Shown here in pieces: positions 27,810 through 36,298 of a stretch of DNA of 64,000 bases. The position numbers and the translations under genes were made by a program. Origin of the DNA: Variovorax sp. (GTDB taxonomy: Bacteria; Pseudomonadota; Gammaproteobacteria; Burkholderiales; Burkholderiaceae_C); assembly GCA_025352265.1 (NCBI GenBank), contig JANXTS010000045.1, forward strand, positions 59,196 to 123,195, written 5' to 3'. How positions within the stretch are numbered: the stretch's first letter is position 1; each line of letters opens with the position of its first letter. The notes beneath the pieces were generated by a model. That model was not told the DNA's origin. It saw only the letters and a program-made list of their open reading frames with translations, and ran no database searches.

Positions 27810-27826
27810 ATGTTGAGGCTCAACAT
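27810..27826. repeat. Perfect inverted repeat between ndvB and a convergent gene
   Basis: ATGTTGAG and CTCAACAT, eight bases each with one central G, lie 88 bases after the ndvB stop and 17 bases before the end of the convergent gene at 27843. There is no T run, so a classical terminator is not supported. It may form a short hairpin or be a protein site. Confidence 0.5.
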
Positions 27827-27842
27827 GCTTCTCATACGCAGG

Positions 27843-28430
27843 TCAAGCGCCTTCTTCGACGCCGGGATAGACGAAGTCAAGGCGTCTAGGGGACGATCCC
27901 AGCAGGTCGCCGAAAACCACCCACCTGGACTGGTCTGGCGCGGTGGCCGCGTAAAGCCAAAGTTGCGCGATTGCGCCTTGTGGAAGGCGGAGCTCGCTGA
28001 GTTCGAGCTGCACGTCGCGGTTGACGTGAAACGCCACGACCAGATCGCCCGAATCAGCGTACTTGGTGAGCTTGTCCAGTTCAACTTGCAGACTGGCCTC
28101 AGCGTTCACTTGAGCCGGCACCAATTCCTTGAGTTGAACGGGCGCGTAGTGGTCGATATCATTGCGCCTGAACCGCGCCACAACGTCATAGTCGCTCGCC
28201 TCCGTTTGTGCAAACCAAACGGGGGCCCCGACCACCTTGGCCATTGCGTAGCAAAACAGTGCCGCCTGACGGCCTTCGCCGAACTGCCGAACGTCCCTCC
28301 TCCTCAACGATGAGAACTCATAAGAAAATTCGCCCAACGGGTACGTCGTGGCGATGTCACGTAGCCCGAGCAGCACGCTCTCGGGATCGAGAAAGCACAG
28401 GTTTTTCCAAGCGTTCAAACGAGTCGTCAT
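27843..28430 (-). CDS. Unrecognised protein with PD-(D/E)XK-like motif spacing
   Basis: A 195-residue soluble protein that I do not recognise. The ATG at 28430 has an AAGGA ribosome-binding site nine bases upstream. Residues 80-101 read as a strand with D82 (DYDVVARF), a turn, then a strand PVQLKEL with Q99-x-K101, followed by a helix. This is the layout of PD-(D/E)XK nuclease-fold proteins in the Q-x-K variant. E59-like residues in the preceding helix were not identified with certainty. A VVAFHVNRD strand follows at 131-139. It stands alone between ndvB and a secreted protein gene. Nuclease function is a hypothesis only; the coding call is more certain than the fold. Confidence 0.7.
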   Translation of the reverse strand: MTTRLNAWKNLCFLDPESVLLGLRDIATTYPLGEFSYEFSSLRRRDVRQFGEGRQAALFCYAMAKVVGAPVWFAQTEASDYDVVARFRRNDIDHYAPVQLKELVPAQVNAEASLQVELDKLTKYADSGDLVVAFHVNRDVQLELSELRLPQGAIAQLWLYAATAPDQSRWVVFGDLLGSSPRRLDFVYPGVEEGA

Positions 28431-28780
28431 TTACCGGAGTCCTTCCAGCGCCAGATCGTATCCAATGGCCGCTCTAGGGCATCGCGTACAACCGCTTCGG
28501 ACCCAAAGCAGCCGGTGACGCAGTGCCAACCAGAAGAAAACGACCGGCATCTTCAGACCCAATCGGTGCGCCGCCATCTGCAACACTGGCATTCCCCGAT
28601 GCTCAATAGCCTTGCGCACGCCAGACGATCCGCCGGCAATCGCAGCGGAGGAACCAATCCCTGAATACCGGCGCGCGTAGCCCCTGGAAGTTACCGCGTC
28701 AACAGGGTTCAGCCTGACCCCTCGGTCAAGACAGAAAGCCGCCGCAGGCAGACACTCCGACAAAGCTTTCGGAGACTTCC
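28431..28780. other. 350-base stretch without a convincing gene
   Basis: A minus-strand frame (28763 to 28431, TTG start, 110 codons) ends exactly where the next minus gene begins (TAA then ATG). It has no recognisable family, no good ribosome-binding site and unremarkable composition, so I do not call it. The right end must hold the promoter and the GGAGAC-type ribosome-binding site for the secreted protein at 28781. Nothing else stands out. Confidence 0.5.
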
Positions 28781-29452
28781 ATGTTGCGCACGATCACGGC
28801 GTTGGCACTGGCGACTGTTCTTCCACTCAGCGTCGCGGCGGCTGAGACGGCACGCGCAAGACCGCACGATAAAGCGCCACGAACGCATGCCGCTGCAAAA
28901 GCCTCTGCGAAGCCTCCCGCCGCCGACCCCAACGCCCTTGCTGCGGCCCTCGGCACCTATCCCGCCAAGGTCGAATACGCATCCAACGACGCGCCTTTCG
29001 TGGTGTTCGATGTCTCTCCCCGAAAGCTCGAATTGACAGCCAGCGCCGCTGACCCCACGGAGGCGTCGCTGATGTTCGTCGCGACCGACGTCTTGAGTTA
29101 CGTGAATGTCTTCACGTATTCGACTTCAACGCAAAGCGAGCCAAAAGATGTGCCCGGCCGCACGGCCTGTGGCAGCAAGACTCCCGGCCACTACAGCTGC
29201 GCCGTGCCGCTCTCGGCCGCACTAGCGCAACTCAAGGGTGGCGATGGCATCGTCGGCCTCCGCATCGAAACCGAAGGGCTCGATGGCGACCGAAGCACGA
29301 TCAGGGTGACGTTGCCAGTGAAGGCAGCATCGCAAACTACGCCGACCACATCATCGGTTCCAGGCCAGCGCAATACGCCGACTTACCGGCATGCACTGAC
29401 CTTCATCGTCGACAGCTCCAACGACGTCAATCGCCCAGCAGTTCGCCAATAG
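28781..29452 (+). CDS. Secreted protein of unknown function
   Basis: A 223-residue protein with an N-terminal signal peptide (hydrophobic core ITALALATVLPLSVA, probable cleavage after AAA at about residue 21). An Ala/Lys/Pro-rich linker to about residue 50 and a beta-rich domain follow. Two cysteines (about residues 128 and 137) could form a disulfide in the periplasm. No family is recognised. A GGAG ribosome-binding site precedes the ATG. Its 3' end overlaps the convergent permease gene by 26 bases. Confidence 0.75.
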   Translation: MLRTITALALATVLPLSVAAAETARARPHDKAPRTHAAAKASAKPPAADPNALAAALGTYPAKVEYASNDAPFVVFDVSPRKLELTASAADPTEASLMFVATDVLSYVNVFTYSTSTQSEPKDVPGRTACGSKTPGHYSCAVPLSAALAQLKGGDGIVGLRIETEGLDGDRSTIRVTLPVKAASQTTPTTSSVPGQRNTPTYRHALTFIVDSSNDVNRPAVRQ

Positions 29453-30659
29453 GCTGCAGGTCTTCGACGCGATCGCAGATGGCCTTTAAGACCATCATGA
29501 TCGGTATCCCGAGCAGCAGGCCCCAAACGCCCCACAGCCAGCCCCAGAAGATCACGCCGACGAAGACGGCGAGCGGATTCATGCGGCTGGTGCGGCTGGT
29601 CAGGAACGGCAGCAGCAAGTTGCCGACCAGCGTGTGGATCACCAGTGAGACACCACCGATCACGAGCGCCATCTGAATGCTGTTGAACTGTAGAAAAGCG
29701 ACCAGGCCCGCCGCGCCCATGACGATCACCGAACCGATATACGGGATGAGGTTTGTCACTGCTGCCAGGATGCCCCAAACAGCGGCGTTGCCCAGGCCCA
29801 ATGCCCAAAACGCGAAGCCGGTCGCCAGCCCCACCAGCGCGCTGGTGAAAATCTGGACGAGCAGGTAGCGCTCGATCTGCTTGGACATGTCGTCCAGCAC
29901 ATGCACGGTGATCTTCTTTTTCTCTAGGCTCGGCCCCGTGATCTTTACCAGCTTGCGACGGAACGTACTGCCCGACCCGAGCGCAAAGAAGGTGAGGAAC
30001 ACCACCAGCGTGAGTTGCCCGGTTGCCGACAGCAGCCCGACAGTGCCGCTCCACATGTAGTCGCGCACATTGAAAGCCGGGCGCTCGACGACTACGCGGG
30101 TGGCGCCGGTTCGGCTTGCGACCTTGGCCGAATTTTCTGCGGCAGCGCGTTCCAGTTGTGACGCGGCCTGCTGCACGCTGTCGAGTGGCGTGCCGGTGCG
30201 CGCGGCTGCTTCCTGGCGCATTTGTGCGCGCAACTTTTGCGCCGCGAGGGGAAGCGAGTCGACCAGTTGCAAGGCGCTACCGGCGAGGGAATAGGTCGTC
30301 CAGGCGATCGCACCACCCAACATCAGTAGAACCAAGGCCGCACCGAACCAGCGAGAAATTCTGATCCGCTCGAGTCGCGTGACGATCGGCGCGAGCGCGT
30401 AGGTCAGCAGCAGGCTGACCATCAGCGGGATGAACACTGCGGAGGCCCAATGCAGCGCAAAGACGGTCGCTAGCACCGCCAGCACTACGAGCGAGGCGCT
30501 TCGTACGTCGACCGGCATGTGAAGCATCACGCGCTCGGCGGTGACCTTGTCTGTCGACGTGGCACTCGACGCCGCAGGCGGTGGTTCGACCAACGGCTCC
30601 GGCGCCGCCTCGACGACTTCCGGCGGATCGTCAGGTAGCTCGGCCGTGTGCGCTGTCAC
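29427..30659 (-). CDS. AI-2E family (PerM-like) transporter
   Basis: A 410-residue inner-membrane protein with about eight hydrophobic segments and a coiled-coil periplasmic/amphipathic region (about 110-190). The conserved C-terminal PYIGSVIVMGAAGLVAFLQF and VGVIFWGWLWGVWGLLLGIP stretches are those of AI-2E/PerM permeases. Substrates vary across the family (autoinducer-2 export, Na+/H+ exchange) and cannot be inferred. The GTG start overlaps the response-regulator stop (GTGA), making a three-gene algZ-algR-permease operon. The acidic, proline-rich N-terminus is cytoplasmic. Confidence 0.88.
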   Translation of the reverse strand: MTAHTAELPDDPPEVVEAAPEPLVEPPPAASSATSTDKVTAERVMLHMPVDVRSASLVVLAVLATVFALHWASAVFIPLMVSLLLTYALAPIVTRLERIRISRWFGAALVLLMLGGAIAWTTYSLAGSALQLVDSLPLAAQKLRAQMRQEAAARTGTPLDSVQQAASQLERAAAENSAKVASRTGATRVVVERPAFNVRDYMWSGTVGLLSATGQLTLVVFLTFFALGSGSTFRRKLVKITGPSLEKKKITVHVLDDMSKQIERYLLVQIFTSALVGLATGFAFWALGLGNAAVWGILAAVTNLIPYIGSVIVMGAAGLVAFLQFNSIQMALVIGGVSLVIHTLVGNLLLPFLTSRTSRMNPLAVFVGVIFWGWLWGVWGLLLGIPIMMVLKAICDRVEDLQPIGELLGD

Positions 30660-31402
30660 GGCGCTTCCTTCATCGCCTCGCGTACGGCGCTCAGTTGCCG
30701 TCGAGACACAACGACCGGCTCCGGAATGCCTTCGAGACGCAAAGCCCAGCCATCGATATCTTCACCGTCGTCGTACTTCTCGAGTGCACGAATGGCCGCA
30801 CGCGAGACCAGCGCGTTGCGGTGCACCCGCACGAAGCGGTCGGCATAGCGCTCTTCGAACTCGACCAGCGAGCCATCCAGGATATGGCTGCGTGTGGCGG
30901 TGCGCACCGTGAGGTATTTGTATTCCGACTTGAGGTACAGCACCTCCGACAACGGCACGCGCTCGGCACGGCCTCGGTCCTGGATCAACAGCGTCTCTTG
31001 CGGCGCTTCGGGCTGTTGCCCGCGCCGGTCCTTCAGGTAGCGCTCGACTTTTTGAAGTGCTTGCTGGAGACGCTCGATGCGCACCGGCTTGGTCAGGTAG
31101 TCGACTGCATCGAGCTCGAAGGCGGTTACCGCATGCGCAGCATGCGCCGTCACGAACACCAGGGCGGGCGCGTCGGTGCGGCTCCTGAGACTGCGCGCGA
31201 CTTCGAGTCCATCGATGCCTGGCATATGGATGTCGAGCAGCACCAGATCGAGCGGAGTGTTGGCCAAATGCTGCAGGGCTTCTGAGCCCTGTGCCGCTTC
31301 GGCAACCACTTCGGCGCCCGGCGCAGTGCATTCACCGAGCAAGGTGCGCAGCCGCGATCGTGCGAGCGCTTCATCGTCGACGATGAGAGTCTTCAAATTC
31401 AT
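30656..31402 (-). CDS. algR: LytTR-type response regulator, AlgR-like
   Basis: A 248-residue DNA-binding response regulator. The receiver has the acidic pair D9-D10, phospho-acceptor D57 in LVLLDIHMPG, and a conserved Lys in LTKPVRI (about 108). The C-terminal LytTR domain begins around 145 and contains SEYKYLTVRT and FVRVHRNALVSR. The ATG at 31402 is chosen because it starts exactly at the receiver; an upstream frame to 31585 has no homology. It sits 49 bases after algZ. The argH neighbourhood matches that of Pseudomonas algZ-algR, hence the symbol. Targets here are unknown. Confidence 0.9.
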   Translation of the reverse strand: MNLKTLIVDDEALARSRLRTLLGECTAPGAEVVAEAAQGSEALQHLANTPLDLVLLDIHMPGIDGLEVARSLRSRTDAPALVFVTAHAAHAVTAFELDAVDYLTKPVRIERLQQALQKVERYLKDRRGQQPEAPQETLLIQDRGRAERVPLSEVLYLKSEYKYLTVRTATRSHILDGSLVEFEERYADRFVRVHRNALVSRAAIRALEKYDDGEDIDGWALRLEGIPEPVVVSRRQLSAVREAMKEAP

Positions 31403-31451
31403 CGAGTCAGCTCCCTCGCGGCGCTCTTGGAGTGGCGCCCGTCCATGGAAA

Positions 31452-32564
31452 TCAGCCAGCTTCCGCCGGAATGGCAATGCGTACGCGGTAATTCTGTTGA
31501 TCGAGCCCGGCGCTGAACTGCGCCTGCATGTCGTGCAACAGGCGCAGCCGGTCGCGCACGTTGTCCAGTGCAATCCCATGGCCACGCGTCAGGGGCTGGT
31601 CGGCCCAACGCAGTGGCGGCAAGCTGTTGATGACCTCGATCACCACCATGCTGCCGCGACGCTCGGTGCGAATCCGCAGCTTGGCGCCGTCCGGGCTGGG
31701 CTCGACGCCATGCTTGACCGCGTTCTCTACCAGCGGCTGCAGGAGCAACGGCGGCAGGCGCGCACCGCTCGCTGCTGCGTCCAAATCCCAACGAATACGC
31801 AGGCGATTGCCGAAGCGCACCTGCTCGATAGCCAGATAGCGCTCGGCCAGCGCAATCTCGTCGGCCAGCGTGACCGATTCGCGCGGTTCGGCCAGCGCTT
31901 GCCTGAAGAGCTCGCTCAAGTCTTCCAGCATTGCCTCGGCCTTGGCCGGCTCTTCGCGCACCAGTGCGATCGCGCTGTTCAGCGTGTTGAACAGAAAGTG
32001 CGGGCGGATACGCGCCTGCAACTCTTCCAGCCGTGCCGTCGTCGCGGCGGGCGTGCGACCACGGGCGCGCAGGACCAGCGTCACCATCACTACCGCAGCG
32101 AACAGGCCCCCGGCCAGCACGCTGGCGATCCAGGGCGCCGAAGCCAGCACGCCGGTCAGGCGCAGCAGGCCGCAGCCATAGAGCGCCGACAACGAACCGA
32201 GCAAGCTGCCGACCGCGTACTGCGCTAGCCGTGGCAGGCGTCCGAGCACCTTCTTCAAGGCACAGGCCAACACTAGCCATAGCAAGGTGGCAGGCAAGGC
32301 CCCGCCCGTGACCGTGGCCGCCAAAGTGAGCCAGTCGGCCAGGGTCGGCGCCACGAAGAGCGTGGCGATCGCCACCACCGCCTCGACGAACAGCACGGCC
32401 CGCAGCACCACACCGATCTGGCAGGCATCGAACAGGGCAGCCACACGATGCGCCGATCCCATAGCCGAGGTTGCGCCGGCACCGGTCGCAGGCGCGCGCG
32501 TCTTCATGAGCGTTGCCGCTGCGGATTTGGGAGAGGTGCCCGATAAAATCGGTGGGTTGCGCAT
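31452..32564 (-). CDS. algZ: LytS/AlgZ-type sensor histidine kinase
   Basis: A 370-residue membrane sensor. Four or more hydrophobic segments between about 45 and 165 precede a His_kinase domain with H189 in IRPHFLFNTLNS. An HATPase domain (LLQPLVENAVKHG, and a GHGIALDNVRDRL glycine motif) follows. No periplasmic ligand domain is visible, so the signal is probably sensed within the membrane. It is divergent from argH across 61 bases and is the first gene of the operon with algR and the permease. A start at the ATG near 32506 is also possible. Confidence 0.88.
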   Translation of the reverse strand: MRNPPILSGTSPKSAAATLMKTRAPATGAGATSAMGSAHRVAALFDACQIGVVLRAVLFVEAVVAIATLFVAPTLADWLTLAATVTGGALPATLLWLVLACALKKVLGRLPRLAQYAVGSLLGSLSALYGCGLLRLTGVLASAPWIASVLAGGLFAAVVMVTLVLRARGRTPAATTARLEELQARIRPHFLFNTLNSAIALVREEPAKAEAMLEDLSELFRQALAEPRESVTLADEIALAERYLAIEQVRFGNRLRIRWDLDAAASGARLPPLLLQPLVENAVKHGVEPSPDGAKLRIRTERRGSMVVIEVINSLPPLRWADQPLTRGHGIALDNVRDRLRLLHDMQAQFSAGLDQQNYRVRIAIPAEAG

Positions 32565-32590
32565 CGCAGAAACGTTGGGTGACTAACCCA
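32544..32590 (+). promoter_or_regulatory. Candidate argH promoter element and inverted repeat
   Basis: TAAAAT at 32544-32549 (in CGATAAAATCGG) is a plausible -10 for argH, about 77 bases before its start and inside the algZ 5' end. TGGGT/ACCCA (32576-32580 and 32586-32590, five-base loop) follows in the leader. No good -35 was found, so this is a weak call. Confidence 0.3.
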
Positions 32591-32625
32591 TTATTGCCTC
32601 CCGGCACGCCCCTCGACAGGCCCGT

Positions 32626-34041
32626 ATGACCCAAAACCAACTCGACAAGAAATCCGAAGCATGGTCGGCTCTCTTCTCCGAACCCATGAGCGATCTGGTG
32701 AAGCGCTACACCTCCAGCGTGTTCTTCGACAAGAGGATGTGGGAGGTCGACATAGATGGATCGCTGGCGCATGCGTCAATGCTCGCCGCACAGGAGATCA
32801 TCGGCGCGCAGGACCACGCCGCGATTCGAAGCGGGATGACGCAGATTCGTGACGAGATCGAATCCGGCGCTTTCGAGTGGAAGCTGGACCTGGAAGACGT
32901 GCACCTGAACATCGAGGCGCGCCTGACGCAACTGGTCGGCAACGCAGGCAAGCGGCTGCACACCGGACGCAGCCGCAACGACCAGGTCGCGACCGACGTG
33001 CGGCTCTGGCTGCGTGGCGAGATCGACCTGATTTCTCCCCTGTTGGTCGACCTGCAGAAGGCCTTGGTCGAAATTGCCGACAAAAACGTCGAGGTCATCC
33101 TGCCCGGCTTCACGCACTTACAGGTTGCCCAGCCGGTGAGCTTCGGCCACCACATGCTGGCCTACGTCGAAATGTTCAAGCGCGACGCCGCACGCATGCT
33201 GGATGTGCGAAAGCGCGTCAATTGGCTGCCGCTGGGCGCCGCCGCACTGGCCGGCACCAGCTACCCACTCGACCGCGAGATGGTCGCCAAGACGCTCGGG
33301 ATGGTGGATGAAGACGGTCATGCCAACGTTTGCCAGAACAGTCTGGACGCAGTCAGCGACCGGGACTTCGCAATCGAGTTCACCGCTGCGGCCAGCCTGT
33401 GCATGGTGCACATCAGCCGCCTGAGCGAAGAGCTGGTGTTGTGGATGAGCCAGAACTTCAGCTTCATCCAGATCGCCGACCGTTTCACCACCGGCTCGTC
33501 GATCATGCCGCAGAAAAAGAACCCGGACGTGCCAGAACTGGCGCGCGGCAAGACCGGCCGCGTGGTCGGCCATCTGATGGCGCTCATCACTTTGATGAAG
33601 GGCCAGCCGCTGGCTTACAACAAGGACAACCAGGAAGACAAGGAACCGCTGTTCGACACGGTCGACACGCTGAAAGACACGCTGCGCATCTTTGCCGAGA
33701 TGATCGGCGGCATCACGGTCAAGCCGGAGGCGATGGAAGCCGCTGCCTTGCGCGGCTACGCCACCGCGACCGATCTGGCCGACTACCTGGTGAAGAAGGG
33801 ACTGCCCTTTCGCGATGCGCACGAAACCGTGGCGCACGCGGTCAAGGCGGCGATATCGCACAAGGTCGATCTTTCGGAACTGCCGCTTACCGTACTGCAG
33901 CAGTTCAACCCGAACATCGAAAAAGACGTGTACGACGTGCTGAGCCTGCGCGGCTCGCTCAATGCGCGCAACACGCTCGGCGGCACGGCCCCGGTTCAGG
34001 TGCGAGCGCAGATCGCAAGGCACCGCGCGCGCCTGGGTTGA
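32626..34041 (+). CDS. argH: Argininosuccinate lyase
   Basis: Final enzyme of arginine synthesis, cleaving argininosuccinate to arginine and fumarate in the cytoplasm. The 471-residue length is typical. Signature elements: HTGRSRNDQ (112-120), the catalytic-His region [15 protein letters not shown] (about 162-176), and the flexible active-site loop G290[10 protein letters not shown], where the second Ser acts as base. Divergent from algZ, as in Pseudomonas. No other arginine gene is adjacent. Confidence 0.97.
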   Translation: MTQNQLDKKSEAWSALFSEPMSDLVKRYTSSVFFDKRMWEVDIDGSLAHASMLAAQEIIGAQDHAAIRSGMTQIRDEIESGAFEWKLDLEDVHLNIEARLTQLVGNAGKRLHTGRSRNDQVATDVRLWLRGEIDLISPLLVDLQKALVEIADKNVEVILPGFTHLQVAQPVSFGHHMLAYVEMFKRDAARMLDVRKRVNWLPLGAAALAGTSYPLDREMVAKTLGMVDEDGHANVCQNSLDAVSDRDFAIEFTAAASLCMVHISRLSEELVLWMSQNFSFIQIADRFTTGSSIMPQKKNPDVPELARGKTGRVVGHLMALITLMKGQPLAYNKDNQEDKEPLFDTVDTLKDTLRIFAEMIGGITVKPEAMEAAALRGYATATDLADYLVKKGLPFRDAHETVAHAVKAAISHKVDLSELPLTVLQQFNPNIEKDVYDVLSLRGSLNARNTLGGTAPVQVRAQIARHRARLG

Positions 34042-34136
34042 TCACCTTCAAAGCGTGGCGTTTGCACAACTCGGTGCAACATGTCGCACGCTGAATCCGA
34101 CACGCATGCCCGCTCGTACCTTCTTCATGACACCCG

Positions 34137-34730
34137 ATGTTCGACAATTCGCCAATGACAGCACTCAGCCCCGACGCCGAACTGATGGCGTTGATCGACC
34201 GTGTCGGCCTTCGCGACGAAACGGCTTTGCGCCTTCTGTATGACCGCACGGCACCCAAGCTCTTCGGGCTCGCACTGCGCGTCGTGCGCCAGCGTGAGTG
34301 GGCCGAAGACGTAGTGCAGGAGGCTTTCATGACGATCTGGCGCATTGCGGGCGACTACCGTGCCACCCTGAGTCCACCAATGGCCTGGATGGGCCTGATC
34401 GTCCGCAGCCGGGCGCTGGACCTGCTGCGCAAGCGCACGGCAGATCGCGCCCAGCTGACGCAGGAGTTCGACGAGATCATGGAAGACACGATGCAATCGG
34501 ATGCACCGGACCCTTCCGCGACAGCCGATGCAAGTCAGCAGGCTTGGGCCTTGCACCAGTGCCTGAGCCAGCTCGAAGGCCGGCAACGCGAGGTGGTGAG
34601 CTTGGCTTACCTGCGCGACTTGAGCCACAGTGAACTGGCCGAGCAGCTCAAGCTGCCGCTGGGCACCGTCAAAACCTGGATTCGCCGTGGCCTCGAGAAG
34701 CTGCGCGTCTGTATGGGCCGCTTCGCCTGA
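34137..34730 (+). CDS. ECF-type RNA polymerase sigma factor
   Basis: A 197-residue sigma-70 family protein. Region 2 has WAEDVVQEAFMTIWR, and region 4 has LSHSELAEQLKLPLGTVKTWIRRGLEKLR. Between them is a DxxMEDTM linker. The pattern fits the SigK/RskA-paired ECF group, and an anti-sigma gene follows by 31 bases. Two in-frame ATGs (34137 and 34155) precede the conserved region; neither has a clear ribosome-binding site. It likely controls an envelope or oxidative response together with its own operon, but no target promoter could be assigned. Confidence 0.93.
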   Translation: MFDNSPMTALSPDAELMALIDRVGLRDETALRLLYDRTAPKLFGLALRVVRQREWAEDVVQEAFMTIWRIAGDYRATLSPPMAWMGLIVRSRALDLLRKRTADRAQLTQEFDEIMEDTMQSDAPDPSATADASQQAWALHQCLSQLEGRQREVVSLAYLRDLSHSELAEQLKLPLGTVKTWIRRGLEKLRVCMGRFA

Positions 34731-34761
34731 AGCAAAACAGCAGACGCACAGGGACTTATTC

Positions 34762-35520
34762 ATGAACCTTTCCTCGCATCCTGAACTGCTCGAGTTACTG
34801 GCCGCAAGCCATGCGCTCGGCACGCTGCGCGGTGGCGCCCGCCGCCGTTTCGAATCGATCGCGCGAGAGCAGGCGCCAGTGCGCGCCGCGGCCCTGGTCT
34901 GGCAGAGCCGCTTGTCCAGCATGAACGAGCTTCAGGCTTCGGTCACGCCCGACCCGGCCGTCTGGACACGCATTCGCAACATGATCGAAGCCGAGCAAGG
35001 CGATCAGGCCATGCAGCGGCAGCGCACTGCCCCCGCCGCAGCCCCGGTTGCTGTCGGGCCGGTCGGTTGGCTGCGCAGCCTGGCGTTGTGGCGCGGAGCA
35101 GCGGCGGCTGGCGCCCTGGCGACGGTGCTGGCAGTGGTCGTCGGCATCAATCTGCGCGACGAGCTGCGCAATGCACCGGCGGTGCAATACGTCGCCGTGC
35201 TGCAGGACGACAAGTCGGCTGCGTCGATGCTCGTCACATTCGATCCGAAGAGCCGCCAGCTGGTGCTCCAGCGCGTTGGCAGCTACCGGACGGCCGCCGA
35301 TCGTTCCCTGCAACTTTGGGCCCTGCCACCGGGCGCCGCACCGCGGTCACTCGGCGTGCTGGGTGACCAACCGGCTCTGAAGCTCGCTGCTTCCGCGTCG
35401 GATATGCAGGCCGTGCCGACGCTGGCCATCTCCCTCGAACCGCGAGGCGGCGTGCCGCTTGGCAGCGGACCGACCGGGCCGGTGCTGTTCAAGGGCGCGT
35501 TGATCGAGAAGACGTTGTGA
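34762..35520 (+). CDS. RskA/anti-sigma-K-type anti-sigma factor
   Basis: A 252-residue inner-membrane anti-sigma factor. The N-terminal cytoplasmic domain (LLAASHALGTLRGGARRRFE) is the sigma-binding helical part, without an evident zinc HxxxCxxC motif. One membrane segment lies at about 111-130 (GAAAAGALATVLAVVVGI), and the rest is a periplasmic RskA domain (YRTAADRSLQLWALPPG; GALIEKTL at the end). The ATG at 34762 is preceded by a GGGAC-type site; the longer frame from 34630 would run inside the sigma gene. It is paired with the sigma gene 31 bases upstream. Confidence 0.9.
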   Translation: MNLSSHPELLELLAASHALGTLRGGARRRFESIAREQAPVRAAALVWQSRLSSMNELQASVTPDPAVWTRIRNMIEAEQGDQAMQRQRTAPAAAPVAVGPVGWLRSLALWRGAAAAGALATVLAVVVGINLRDELRNAPAVQYVAVLQDDKSAASMLVTFDPKSRQLVLQRVGSYRTAADRSLQLWALPPGAAPRSLGVLGDQPALKLAASASDMQAVPTLAISLEPRGGVPLGSGPTGPVLFKGALIEKTL

Positions 35521-35524
35521 CGCG

Positions 35525-36298
35525 ATGCGCTTGATGGCACGGTGGCTGCCGCTGGCCCTGCTGCTGGTCGCGGCAGCAGCAACGCATGCGCAACCGGTCG
35601 ACGAGTCAGGCACTGCGGTATCCGAGCAAGCGGCGATCACGCAAGCCGTGGCCGCGCACACGCGGTGGCGCGAGGAGCTGGATGCCATTGCCGCCGCTGA
35701 CCGTGCGCAACCGCCGCCACCCGAGGCCGTGGTGTTCGTCGGCAGCTCGACCATCCGTCTGTGGCCGCATCTGGCGCAAGACTTTTCTCAAGTTGCCAAC
35801 GTGCTCCAGCGCGGCGTCGGCGGTTCGACAATGGCTGAGCACAGCGTGCTCGAGCACCAGCTGGTCGGGCAATACCGACCTCGCCAGGTGGTGGTTTACG
35901 CCGGTGACAACGACCTCGTCGAAGGCCATACGCCGCTGCAAGTGCTGCACAGCTTCGCACGCTTCGCCAACGCGGTGCGCGCCGAAGCACCCAATGCACG
36001 CATCACCTTCATTTCGGTCAAGCCGAGCCCGTCACGCGAAAAAATCTTGCCGCAAGTCCGCGAGACCAACAACATCGTTTCAGCGTATCTGCGCACGCTG
36101 GGCAACAGCGATTACGTCGATGTGTTCACTCCCATGCTGGGTGTCGACGGTCGCCCGCGCACCGAGCTCTTTCGCGGCGACCAGCTGCACATGAACGCGA
36201 CCGGCTATGCGCTGTGGCAGTCGCTCATCGCTTCGCATCTGCTGCCGCCGGCTTCGGCAAGCCCGACGCCGCCGATGGCAGCAGCGCAGTCACGTTGA
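35525..36298 (+). CDS. Secreted SGNH/GDSL-family hydrolase
   Basis: A 257-residue protein with a signal peptide (LPLALLLVAAAATHA, cut near residue 22). It has SGNH-type catalytic blocks: the nucleophile region FVGSSTIRLW (Ser 74/75), a YAGDND oxyanion block, and D219-x-x-H222 in GDQLHMN. It probably hydrolyses an ester on a periplasmic glycan or lipid. It begins only 4 bases after the anti-sigma stop, so it is likely in the sigma operon. Its last 74 bases overlap the convergent opgC-like gene. Confidence 0.88.
   Translation: MRLMARWLPLALLLVAAAATHAQPVDESGTAVSEQAAITQAVAAHTRWREELDAIAAADRAQPPPPEAVVFVGSSTIRLWPHLAQDFSQVANVLQRGVGGSTMAEHSVLEHQLVGQYRPRQVVVYAGDNDLVEGHTPLQVLHSFARFANAVRAEAPNARITFISVKPSPSREKILPQVRETNNIVSAYLRTLGNSDYVDVFTPMLGVDGRPRTELFRGDQLHMNATGYALWQSLIASHLLPPASASPTPPMAAAQSR

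Noticed and set aside
28431..28763. 110-codon minus-strand frame abutting the gene at 27843
   Set aside because: TTG start, no ribosome-binding site, no family; the TAA/ATG abutment alone is not enough evidence.
31399..32772. 457-codon minus-strand frame overlapping algZ and argH
   Set aside because: Overlaps two well-supported genes and has a low-complexity translation.
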